Origin: Syntrophomonadaceae bacterium
Lineage (GTDB): Bacteria > Bacillota > Dethiobacteria > DTU022 > UBA8154
NCBI GenBank assembly: GCA_007122565.1
Contig: SKTJ01000024.1
Coordinates: forward strand, 1-5,662
Reading direction: 5' to 3'
DNA: 5,662 bases
The notes under the pieces were generated by a model, which worked only from the letters and a program-made list of their open reading frames with translations, was not told the origin of the DNA and searched no databases. Each line of letters opens with the position of its first letter. Position 1 is the stretch's first letter. The translations under genes and the position numbers were made by a program. Below are positions 1-5,662 of this stretch, piece after piece.

Positions 1-452
1 GGGTCGGTGCTGGGGGTTAAGAAGGATGGGGCGATCTACAAAGGCATGTAGGCGTTGACCCTGCCTTCGCGGAGACCTAACGTGGTGGTGCTTTACTTAA
101 CGGTAAGTGCTACTGCCTGGGATTAAACCTGTGTGCGGCAGAAACTGTGCACAGTGTAGCCTGCCTTGAGTGGTCATGGGGGAGAAAGGTTTTACCTTGG
201 GAAACCATGACTGCAAAAGAGGCTATGGAACGATGTTGAACTATGGAGGAAAACTCCTAGGCTGTTCCACCGTATGGAGGCTTTATGGGGATTAAAGTGT
301 GGTCTTAGTGGTAATCCAGCCCTGCAGATGGCAACACTGCAGATTTGCCCTTAAAGGGAAACCGCCGTACCGGTGACGGGCGGTGGGCAAATGGGAAATC
401 CTGCTGGACCTTAAGCCGCAAAGTTTACTCATAAAAGTCACCACCTGTGTCC
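1..452 (+). ncRNA. ole: OLE RNA (ornate, large, extremophilic RNA), probably 5'-truncated by the window edge
   Basis: This stretch has no credible protein-coding gene but carries many nested helices. GTCATGG 173-179 pairs with CCATGAC 205-211 around AAGGT 186-190/ACCTT 194-198. TGGAAC 226-231 pairs with GTTCCA 264-269 around a bulged stem 241-248/254-260. GGATTA 289-294 pairs with TAATCC 312-317. ATTTGCCC 343-350 pairs with GGGCAAAT 385-392 around ACCGCC 361-366/GGCGGT 379-384. CCAGC 316-320 can pair with GCTGG 403-407. The identification rests on this structure, its position directly upstream of oapA and dxs, and my recollection of the OLE consensus; no covariance search was run. Known OLE RNAs are around 600 nt, so the 5' end probably lies before position 1, or this is a shorter variant. 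The 3' end is approximate, placed just before repeat DNA begins. In B. halodurans, OLE RNA forms an abundant membrane-bound complex with OapA and helps tolerance of cold, short-chain alcohols and magnesium stress. Confidence 0.85.
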
Positions 453-456
453 TTAT

Positions 457-600
457 TAGAAATCGGAAGTCGGTATGTCGGTGAGCCAGAACAATTCAAT
501 AGAGTAAATCCGTTACTGATTTTCCGGCCTCTGACTTATAGAAGTAAGTCGGAATTCTTATCTGGCTCACTGGTATTCCGGCCTCTTACTTCCAGCATTC
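457..600. repeat. Repeat-rich spacer between OLE RNA and oapA
   Basis: This segment separates the structured RNA from the oapA ribosome binding site and encodes nothing recognisable. It starts with GAAATCG and GAAGTCG heptamer-like units (459-472). These run into GTGAGCCAGA (481-490), whose exact inverse TCTGGCTCAC lies at 561-570; with G-U pairs the stem extends to 477-490/561-574. Inside is a hairpin, 530-538/545-553, with a 6-nt loop. A 20-nt unit beginning TTCCGGCCTCT occurs at 522-541 and again at 576-595 (17 of 20 identical). A related copy lies between nadK and recN. I infer a small dispersed intergenic repeat that has expanded here; whether it acts in the transcript is unknown. Confidence 0.65.
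477..574 (+). repeat. Inverted repeat able to form a long stem before oapA
   Basis: The arms are 481-490 and 561-570, an exact 10-bp inverted repeat. In RNA four more pairs (three of them G-U) extend it to 477-490/561-574. The enclosed 70 nt contain a second hairpin, 530-538 with 545-553. No run of T follows the right arm, so it does not look like an intrinsic terminator. The structure ends about 27 nt before the oapA ribosome binding site, so it could mark a processing or 3'-end-protection site for OLE RNA. That role is inference only. Confidence 0.55.
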
Positions 601-607
601 TGAGGTG
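601..607 (+). promoter_or_regulatory. Ribosome binding site of oapA
   Basis: TGAGGTG lies 5 nt upstream of the GTG at 613. It supports that non-ATG start over any downstream start. Confidence 0.75.
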
Positions 608-612
608 TAAAG

Positions 613-1200
613 GTGTCTAAAAGAGGACGTGTTCGCCAGCAAATAAAGGGAAGGACGGCACGCTGGGCCGTTATTGTAAGTATCTGGACTTTTTTTCTAG
701 CACTGCTTTTCGCCTTGGTGACACGTTTTATGCTGGATAGTATTCAATCAATTATTATTTCTTTTACAATTTTGCTCATTATTATTTTAATCGGTATTAT
801 TTTCGACACCATCGGAATGGCAGTAGCAGCAGCAGACGAGAAACCCTTTCACGCCATGGCAGCGAAAAAGATACCCGGAGCCAAGCAAGCTATCTATCTG
901 GTACGAAACGCAGACCGGGTCTCCAATTTTTCCAATGATGTGATCGGTGATATCAGTGGTGTGGTCAGTGGTGTGGTCGGTGCCATGATTATTCTGAACT
1001 TGGCAATGGGGACTCCGGGATTGAATGAACTTTATTTAAGTATTCTCGTGACCGCGATTATCGCCGCCCTTACTGTTGGCGGAAAAGCTGTGGGTAAATC
1101 AGTTGCAATTAGCAGGCCTACCGATCTGGTATTTTTTATAGCCCGTTTTTTAACAGGTCTTGAACGACTAACCCTGGGAGGTAAACGGCGCATAAAGTAG
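613..1200 (+). CDS. oapA: OLE-associated protein OapA, membrane partner of OLE RNA
   Basis: This 195-residue integral membrane protein anchors OLE RNA at the cell membrane. The N-terminus is strongly basic (SKRGRVRQQIKGR, residues 2-14) and the C-terminus ends KRRIK, both suited to the cytoplasmic face and to RNA contact. Hydrophobic segments lie near residues 17-39, 43-66, 115-135 and 140-157. A polar loop between segments 2 and 3 carries the conserved-looking FDTIGMAVAAADEKPFHAM (64-82) and the stretch VRNADRVSNFSNDVIGD (97-113). This pattern resembles the DUF21 membrane domain of CorC/CNNM-type magnesium transport proteins, to which OapA is related; the CBS and CorC C-terminal domains are absent. 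The start is GTG 613 with TGAGGTG 5 nt upstream. The gene follows the OLE RNA and ends 21 bp before dxs. Identification comes from protein pattern plus context, without a database search. Confidence 0.9.
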   Translation: MSKRGRVRQQIKGRTARWAVIVSIWTFFLALLFALVTRFMLDSIQSIIISFTILLIIILIGIIFDTIGMAVAAADEKPFHAMAAKKIPGAKQAIYLVRNADRVSNFSNDVIGDISGVVSGVVGAMIILNLAMGTPGLNELYLSILVTAIIAALTVGGKAVGKSVAISRPTDLVFFIARFLTGLERLTLGGKRRIK

Positions 1201-1221
1201 TAAGTGGGGTCAATAGTACAT

Positions 1222-3117
1222 ATGGTTTTGGAAAACATCAATGGTCCTCTGGATTTGAAGAAACTACATTACCGGGAATTGCTCCAACTCACACAGGAGA
1301 TCCGGGAAATGATCCTTGCGGTTGTTTCCCAACGGGGAGGGCACCTTGCTGCCAGTTTGGGGGTGGTGGAACTTACCGTTGCTTTGCATCGTGTTTTTAA
1401 TACACCCCATGATAAGATTATCTGGGATGTGGGTCACCAGTGTTATGCACATAAGATTTTAACAGGCCGGCGCGAATGCTTTTCATCGCTACGTACTGCC
1501 ACAGGAATCAGTGGCTTTCCGAGGCGCCAGGAGAGTGCGAGTGACCCTTTTAATGTGGGGCACAGTAGTACATCCTTATCCGCCGCACTGGGTATGGCTC
1601 TGGCAAGGGATCTGCGCCGGGAGCATAACAAGGTTGTGGCGGTAATAGGTGATGGTGCTCTCACCGGAGGCATGGCCCTGGAAGCCCTCAACCACGCCGG
1701 TGATTCACACAGTGATCTGCTCGTCATATTAAATGATAATGAGATGTCTATTGAGCAGAATGTGGGCGGCCTTCCATCTTACCTTTCACGCCTGCGCAGT
1801 GACCCCATGTATTCCCGTTTTAAAGAAGAGTTTGAATCAGCCGTCAGTCACATACCGGCGATCGGTAAGGCGATGATCCGCTCCGTGGAACGGATTAAGG
1901 ATGGCGTAAAATATCTTTTAGTACCGGGGATTCTCTTTGAAGAACTTGGTTTTACATATCTCGGCCCCATTGACGGACACAATATCTCCAGACTAGAAGG
2001 AATGATGCGCCAGGCCAGAGACTTAAAAGGACCGGTGCTTTTACATGTGATTACATGCAAAGGGAAAGGCTACCGCTTTGCGGAGGAACAACCCTGCCGT
2101 TTTCATGGAATAGGACCGTTTAAGCTGGAAACGGGACAAGTGAATGGCAATTCCAATGTAAAGCCCGGCTACAGTTATATTTTTGGTGAAGCGATTATGG
2201 ATCTGGCAGAGCAGGATGAAAACATAGTGGCAATTACTGCGGCGATGGGGACGGGAACAGGATTGGAGCAGTTTGCCCGCAGGTGGCCGAAACGTTTTTA
2301 TGATGTGGGCATTGCGGAGCAGCATGCGGTTACCATGGCAGCAGGCCTTGCCGTGGAAGGATTTAAGCCGGTGGTGGCGATCTACAGCACATTTCTACAG
2401 CGGGCGTACGACCAGATATTACATGATGTTTGCCTGCAAAATTTGCCCGTGACCTTTGTTATTGATCGGGCCGGCCTTGTGGGTGAAGACGGTGAGACAC
2501 ATAATGGCCTTTACGATTTTGCTTATTTACGCAACTTTCCCCATATATTGCTGATGGCTCCCAGCAACGGTGCTGAACTAATCGACATGTTAAAAACGGC
2601 TATGCATTACGATGGACCGGCAGCCATTCGTTATCCCAGATCCGGGGCGGAGGAACCTTTTAACACTCCGGCAAAAGTGCTGATACCGGGCAAAGGTAAG
2701 CTTTTAAAAGAGGGAGATGATCTGCTTATACTGGCTGCAGGTACTATGGTAAAAGATGCGCTGGAGGCAGCTGCTCTACTTAAGCTAAAGGGGATAAACT
2801 GTGCTGTGGTTAACCCTCTTTTTATAAAACCGCTGGACCGGGAACTCCTCTCTACCTGGGCTGCACATTGCGGAAAAGTTCTGACCGTGGAAGAGCATGT
2901 AACCAGTGGGGGGTTTGGCAGTGCAGTGCTGGAGTTATTCGCGTCAGAGGATATTACGAATGTGAATATTCATTGTTTGGGCCTACCTCATCCCTTAACC
3001 GGACTCGACAGCCGGGAACGTCTGCTTAAAAAATATGGCCTTACCGCTGAGGGAATAGCTAGAGAAGGGCTTAAGATCTGCGCCCCTGTACGGGAAAGGG
3101 CCGGCCTGGATGGGTGA
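1222..3117 (+). CDS. dxs: 1-deoxy-D-xylulose-5-phosphate synthase
   Basis: Dxs condenses pyruvate with glyceraldehyde 3-phosphate in the cytoplasm, using thiamine diphosphate and magnesium, to start the MEP isoprenoid pathway. From ATG 1222 the protein has 631 residues, a normal length. Visible motifs are GGHLAASLG with His41, VGHSST (112-117), the thiamine diphosphate motif GDGALTGG (143-150) ending with Asn173 in NDN, DGH in GPIDGH, GIAEQHAV with the catalytic glutamate at 366 (equivalent to E. coli Glu370), VGEDGETHNG, and RYPRSG near the C-terminal transketolase domain. An in-frame GTG at 1204 would add six residues. I prefer ATG 1222 because MVLENINGPLDLKKL matches the family N-terminus and a GTGGGGT element lies at 1204-1210. 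The stop overlaps tlyA by 8 bp. Presence of dxs beside OLE RNA is the typical arrangement. Confidence 0.96.
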   Translation: MVLENINGPLDLKKLHYRELLQLTQEIREMILAVVSQRGGHLAASLGVVELTVALHRVFNTPHDKIIWDVGHQCYAHKILTGRRECFSSLRTATGISGFPRRQESASDPFNVGHSSTSLSAALGMALARDLRREHNKVVAVIGDGALTGGMALEALNHAGDSHSDLLVILNDNEMSIEQNVGGLPSYLSRLRSDPMYSRFKEEFESAVSHIPAIGKAMIRSVERIKDGVKYLLVPGILFEELGFTYLGPIDGHNISRLEGMMRQARDLKGPVLLHVITCKGKGYRFAEEQPCRFHGIGPFKLETGQVNGNSNVKPGYSYIFGEAIMDLAEQDENIVAITAAMGTGTGLEQFARRWPKRFYDVGIAEQHAVTMAAGLAVEGFKPVVAIYSTFLQRAYDQILHDVCLQNLPVTFVIDRAGLVGEDGETHNGLYDFAYLRNFPHILLMAPSNGAELIDMLKTAMHYDGPAAIRYPRSGAEEPFNTPAKVLIPGKGKLLKEGDDLLILAAGTMVKDALEAAALLKLKGINCAVVNPLFIKPLDRELLSTWAAHCGKVLTVEEHVTSGGFGSAVLELFASEDITNVNIHCLGLPHPLTGLDSRERLLKKYGLTAEGIAREGLKICAPVRERAGLDG

Positions 3118-3940
3118 GGGAAAGATTAAACAGCGACTTGATCTGCTGCTTATTGAAAAGGGATTGTTTGTCAGTCGTAACCGCGCTCGCGCCGAAATCA
3201 TGGCCGGGAATGTCTTTGTCAATGGCCAGCGGGAGGATAAACCGGGAACGTTTGTGGGGCCCATGGCTGATCTCGAAGTGAAAAGTCGGGATAACCCCTA
3301 TGTGAGCCGGGGTGGCTTAAAGCTTAAAAAAGCGCTTGATCATTTTCAGATTGCTTTGCAGGACAGGGTGGTTCTGGATATTGGTGCCTCCACGGGAGGG
3401 TTCACCCAGTGCGCACTGGAAGCACAGGCACAGCAGGTAATAGCCCTGGATGTGGGTTATGGTCAACTTGCCTGGGAGCTTCGCAATGACCCGCGCGTGA
3501 TTATTATGGAGCGCTTTAATGCCCGCTACCTTAAAAAAGAAGATCTGCCGCGACAACCGGACGTGTCTACTATAGATGTATCCTTTATCTCATTTAGAAT
3601 TATTCTTCCCGTGATTGCCGATCTGGGAGTTCGGGATGTGATCTGCCTGGTAAAACCACAGTTTGAAGCCTCACCTGCTCAGGTGGGGGAAAAAGGGGTT
3701 ATCAAAGATCCACGCTTACACGAATATATTTTAATGCAGCAACTGGAGTTGGCTCAGAGTCTTTTTTACCAGGTACAGGGGATTACATTTTCCCCGATCA
3801 AAGGGCCAAAAGGTAATATTGAATATCTTATGCACCTGTTACGAACAGGGGATGAACTTTCGGGAAGTGGGTTAAGCGCAGCAACACATGAAACGGTAAT
3901 TCGCAGTGTCGTTTCAAGCGCCTGGCATACTCTCAATTAA
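3110..3940 (+). CDS. tlyA: TlyA-family 16S/23S rRNA (cytidine-2'-O)-methyltransferase
   Basis: This 276-residue protein uses S-adenosylmethionine to methylate ribose 2'-OH groups of cytidines in rRNA; in mycobacteria loss of TlyA gives capreomycin resistance. Residues 7 to about 60 form an S4-like RNA-binding domain (QRLDLLLIEKGLFVSRNRA; then AGNVFVNGQ). A short linker and YVSRGGLKL lead into an FtsJ/RrmJ-type methyltransferase fold. The SAM loop is LDIGASTGGFT (89-99). The catalytic tetrad aligns as Lys71, Asp156 (TIDVSF), Lys182 (VKPQFE) and Glu238 (GNIEYL), matching the K-D-K-E of TlyA. The ATG sits inside the end of dxs (8-bp overlap) with only a weak AAAGGG upstream, which suggests translational coupling. 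Bacilli call this gene yqxC. A general haemolysin label, common for this family, is a historical misnomer. Confidence 0.93.
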   Translation: MGEGKIKQRLDLLLIEKGLFVSRNRARAEIMAGNVFVNGQREDKPGTFVGPMADLEVKSRDNPYVSRGGLKLKKALDHFQIALQDRVVLDIGASTGGFTQCALEAQAQQVIALDVGYGQLAWELRNDPRVIIMERFNARYLKKEDLPRQPDVSTIDVSFISFRIILPVIADLGVRDVICLVKPQFEASPAQVGEKGVIKDPRLHEYILMQQLELAQSLFYQVQGITFSPIKGPKGNIEYLMHLLRTGDELSGSGLSAATHETVIRSVVSSAWHTLN

Positions 3941-4022
3941 ACAGGAGTAGGAGTCTTAATACTGATAAGGTAAATGATTTTAAATGTTTGTAGTTTTTAT
4001 TTGTAAAGCAGGGGGTTAAAGG
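3941..4022 (+). other. AT-rich tlyA-nadK spacer, no gene seen
   Basis: The spacer is 82 bp. It begins with two AGGAG elements (3943-3947 and 3949-3953) that resemble ribosome binding sites but have no start codon at a usable distance. An 11-codon frame from ATG 3984 to TAA 4019 ends on the nadK ribosome binding site and looks accidental. I see no terminator hairpin or convincing promoter. Confidence 0.5.
4011..4015 (+). promoter_or_regulatory. Ribosome binding site of nadK
   Basis: A run of five G (GGGGG, in CAGGGGGTT) lies 7 nt before TTG 4023. It supports that rare start codon. Confidence 0.6.
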
Positions 4023-4877
4023 TTGTTTAAAGGTATCGGCCTGGTTCCAAACTGGCAAAAAAAGAATGTTTCCCAAATGATTGCTGAAGTTCAGGAATTT
4101 TTTGCAGCACATGCGGTTCCCGTTTATGTTGTTCCCGCAAAGGACCCTCTTTTGCACATGCCCTCACCGATTAAGGAGTTGGAGGAGTGGTGGCAAAAAG
4201 TGGATCTTGTCATTGCTGTGGGAGGAGACGGCACTTTCCTGCGGGTGGCGCGGGAGGTGGCCTTTATGGGTCTACCCATTCTGGGGTTAAATCTCGGGTA
4301 TAAAGGTTTTCTAGCCGGGATCGAAGTGGGTACCCTGGGAAAGTGCTTAAAGAAGTTGATCTGCGGCGATTATTCTATTGAGGAACGGTTGATGTTACAG
4401 ACTACTGTCCTGCGGAATGACGAAAGTGTTTTCTTCTCACAGTCCCTGAACGATGTAATTATCTCCCGCGGCCCTTTTTCCCGTATTATCAAGCTTGACA
4501 CGTTTATTAACAACGATTTTCTGGAAAGTTATCCTGGAGATGGTTTAATAATCGCCACTCCTACTGGCTCCACTGGGTATTCTCTCTCGGCCGGTGGCCC
4601 AGTGGTCAACCCTTCACTGCAAGTACTCGTAATTACACCAATTTGCCCTCACTTGCTCTACCAGCGTTCGGTAATTGTGAACCGGGAAGATCTGGTTTCC
4701 GTAATTGTTGCCACAAGTTCAGCGGATATATATCTCACGCTTGACGGCCAGGAAGGATTTGCGTTAAAACATAATGATACTATCAGGGTAAAGCGGGCCG
4801 CCAGTGTTACCCGGGTGATAACATTTGCGGAGAGCAATTTTTATAAAACTTTGCACAACAAGCTGCTGGAAGCCTGA
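4023..4877 (+). CDS. nadK: NAD kinase
   Basis: NadK (also PpnK) phosphorylates NAD with ATP or polyphosphate to make NADP in the cytoplasm. The protein has 284 residues, a usual length. Motifs in order are VGGDGTFLR with the catalytic aspartate at 69, NLGYKGFLA (90-98), LNDVIISRG (142-150), PGDGLIIATPTGSTGYSLSAG (171-191; GDG 172-174) and ITPICPH (204-210). The TTG start at 4023 is chosen because LFKGIGLVPN gives the expected first beta-strand of the family and GGGGG lies just upstream; the next in-frame ATG (4077) would remove this strand. The second motif reads YKGFL where most relatives have a leucine-glycine pair (LGFL), a mild deviation near the NAD site. The gene lies between tlyA and recN, as in many Clostridia. 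Confidence 0.95.
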   Translation: MFKGIGLVPNWQKKNVSQMIAEVQEFFAAHAVPVYVVPAKDPLLHMPSPIKELEEWWQKVDLVIAVGGDGTFLRVAREVAFMGLPILGLNLGYKGFLAGIEVGTLGKCLKKLICGDYSIEERLMLQTTVLRNDESVFFSQSLNDVIISRGPFSRIIKLDTFINNDFLESYPGDGLIIATPTGSTGYSLSAGGPVVNPSLQVLVITPICPHLLYQRSVIVNREDLVSVIVATSSADIYLTLDGQEGFALKHNDTIRVKRAASVTRVITFAESNFYKTLHNKLLEA

Positions 4878-4904
4878 CGGCTGGAGAGCAGGGGTCTAAA
4901 GATG

Positions 4905-4940
4905 CTTATCCGGCTCACTGATTTTGACTTCGGACTTCTG
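4905..4940 (-). repeat. Second site of the dispersed intergenic repeat
   Basis: CTTATCCGGCTCACTG (4905-4920) matches 557-572 at 15 of 16 positions. It continues into GACTTCGGACTTC (4926-4938), the inverse of the GAAGTCG-type units at 459-472. Read on the - strand, the whole element parallels 459-490: two GAAGTC-like heptamers, then a core ending GTGAGCCGGA. It fills much of the 90-bp nadK-recN spacer. I infer a dispersed non-coding repeat; other copies in the genome cannot be seen from here. Confidence 0.6.
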
Positions 4941-4951
4941 CATTTTTGCAC

Positions 4952-4959
4952 GGGAGGAG
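4952..4959 (+). promoter_or_regulatory. Ribosome binding site of recN
   Basis: GGGAGGAG lies 8 nt before TTG 4968, a strong site that fixes this rare start. Confidence 0.8.
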
Positions 4960-4967
4960 ATTTATCG

Positions 4968-5662
4968 TTGCTTTCTTTGTTACACATGCGTGATTTTGCT
5001 CTTATTGATGATCTTTCACTTGAATTCTATGATGGATTAAACGTACTCACGGGAGAGACGGGTGCCGGCAAATCAATTCTGATTGGGGCGATAAATCTGA
5101 TCCTGGGGGAACGTTCTTCCAGTGATCAGATTCGCACCGGCGCGGAGCAGGCTTTGGTGGAGGCAGTCTTTCACTGCTCCCTGGAAAATCAAGAGGTAAC
5201 GGAGCAACTGGATAAGTACGGCATCTCAGCCTCCGATGAGTTTGTTTTTTCACGGCAAATATCCCGGCATGGACGCAATATTTGCCGCATTAACGGCAAC
5301 GTTGTCCCCCTTTCCGCCCTTAAAGAACTGGGCGGCCTCCTGGTGGATCTGCATGGTCAGTACAGCCAGCAATCTCTTATACATACTGAGCAGCATCTGT
5401 TCCTGTTAGATGAGTTTGGGGGTGTTGCACTGGCGGAGGCAAAAAATAAATATATCGGGGAATTTAACCGCCTGCAACAGGTACGGCAAAAATTAAAATC
5501 ACTTGGCACAAGTGAAGCGGAACGGGAGCGGGCCATGGATCTGCTTCGCTATCAAAGAGATGAAATTATGGCAGCGTCCCTGGAGGAAGAAGAGGAAGAG
5601 AGCCTTCGCCAGCGGTTGCTGCTATCGGATAATATGGAAATGCTGCTCGGCATGGCAAACAA
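4968..5662 (+). CDS. recN: DNA repair protein RecN, N-terminal part (cut by window end)
   Basis: RecN is an SMC-like ATPase recruited early to DNA double-strand breaks, where it promotes end joining and RecA-dependent recombination. Only the first 231 codons are present, about 40 percent of the usual 550-570 residues; the frame is open to the window edge, so this is truncation by the window and not a pseudogene. The N-terminus LSLLHMRDFALIDDLSLEF is the family opening. Walker A is GETGAGKS (28-35), and LVDLHGQYSQQSL holds the conserved HGQ (129-131). Beyond this, a charged stretch rich in Glu, Arg and Gln begins the coiled-coil arm. The TTG start is chosen because of GGGAGGAG 8 nt upstream and the family N-terminus; ATG 4983 would remove part of the first strand. 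In many relatives argR precedes recN; here it does not. Confidence 0.95.
   Translation, partial: MLSLLHMRDFALIDDLSLEFYDGLNVLTGETGAGKSILIGAINLILGERSSSDQIRTGAEQALVEAVFHCSLENQEVTEQLDKYGISASDEFVFSRQISRHGRNICRINGNVVPLSALKELGGLLVDLHGQYSQQSLIHTEQHLFLLDEFGGVALAEAKNKYIGEFNRLQQVRQKLKSLGTSEAERERAMDLLRYQRDEIMAASLEEEEEESLRQRLLLSDNMEMLLGMAN

Noticed and set aside
530..553. Hairpin as an intrinsic terminator after OLE RNA
   Set aside because: The stem is AT-rich and followed by AATTCTTATC, without a run of T.
457..600. CRISPR array
   Set aside because: The repeats are imperfect, in mixed orientation and without regular spacers.
1204..1221. GTG at 1204 as the dxs start
   Set aside because: The six extra residues do not resemble Dxs N-termini and the nearest purine-rich site (GGGAGGT) is over 20 nt upstream; ATG 1222 fits better.
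3984..4019. 11-codon frame before nadK as a leader peptide
   Set aside because: It has no ribosome binding site and no amino-acid bias, and it lies in AT-rich sequence.
4924..4952. TTGACT as a -35 box of a recN promoter
   Set aside because: At the right distance (around 4947-4952) there is TGCACG-like sequence with no resemblance to TATAAT, and TTGACT is explained by the repeat.
1032..5253. Open frames on the - strand across oapA, dxs, tlyA, nadK and recN
   Set aside because: They lie opposite well-conserved genes, show no recognisable domains and lack ribosome binding sites; they are antisense shadows.

Overview
The window looks like chromosomal DNA from a Gram-positive anaerobe or extremophile of the Bacillota, most likely class Clostridia. 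The evidence is gene order and protein style: a structured RNA followed by oapA, dxs, tlyA, nadK and recN, all on the + strand. Base composition is moderate, and ribosome binding sites are strong where start codons are weak (GTG for oapA, TTG for nadK and recN). The exact genus cannot be read from the sequence.

The notable system is at the left end. Positions 1 to about 452 have no credible protein-coding gene but are full of nested, mutually consistent RNA helices. The next gene (613-1200) encodes a 195-residue, four-helix membrane protein that I recognise as OapA. Together they match the OLE (ornate, large, extremophilic) RNA and its membrane partner. This ribonucleoprotein is known from Bacillota, is best studied in Bacillus (Halalkalibacterium) halodurans, and typically sits among isoprenoid and recN genes. 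It is a described but rare system, not a new one. The 5' end of the RNA is probably cut by the window edge.

Layout: OLE RNA (1 to about 452); a repeat-rich spacer (about 457-600) with inverted and direct repeats; oapA (613-1200); dxs (1222-3117, first step of the MEP isoprenoid pathway); tlyA (3110-3940, rRNA 2'-O-methyltransferase, overlapping dxs by 8 bp); an 82-bp AT-rich spacer; nadK (4023-4877, NAD kinase); a 90-bp spacer with another copy of the same repeat; and recN (4968 to past the window end, DNA repair SMC-like ATPase).

The tight packing and single orientation suggest one transcription unit running from upstream of the window through recN. No convincing promoter or intrinsic terminator is visible inside. 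The arginine repressor gene argR, often found between nadK and recN in related genomes, is absent here. A small dispersed repeat with the core CTTATCYGGCTCACTG, joined to GAAGTC-type heptamers, occupies both the OLE-oapA and the nadK-recN spacers.
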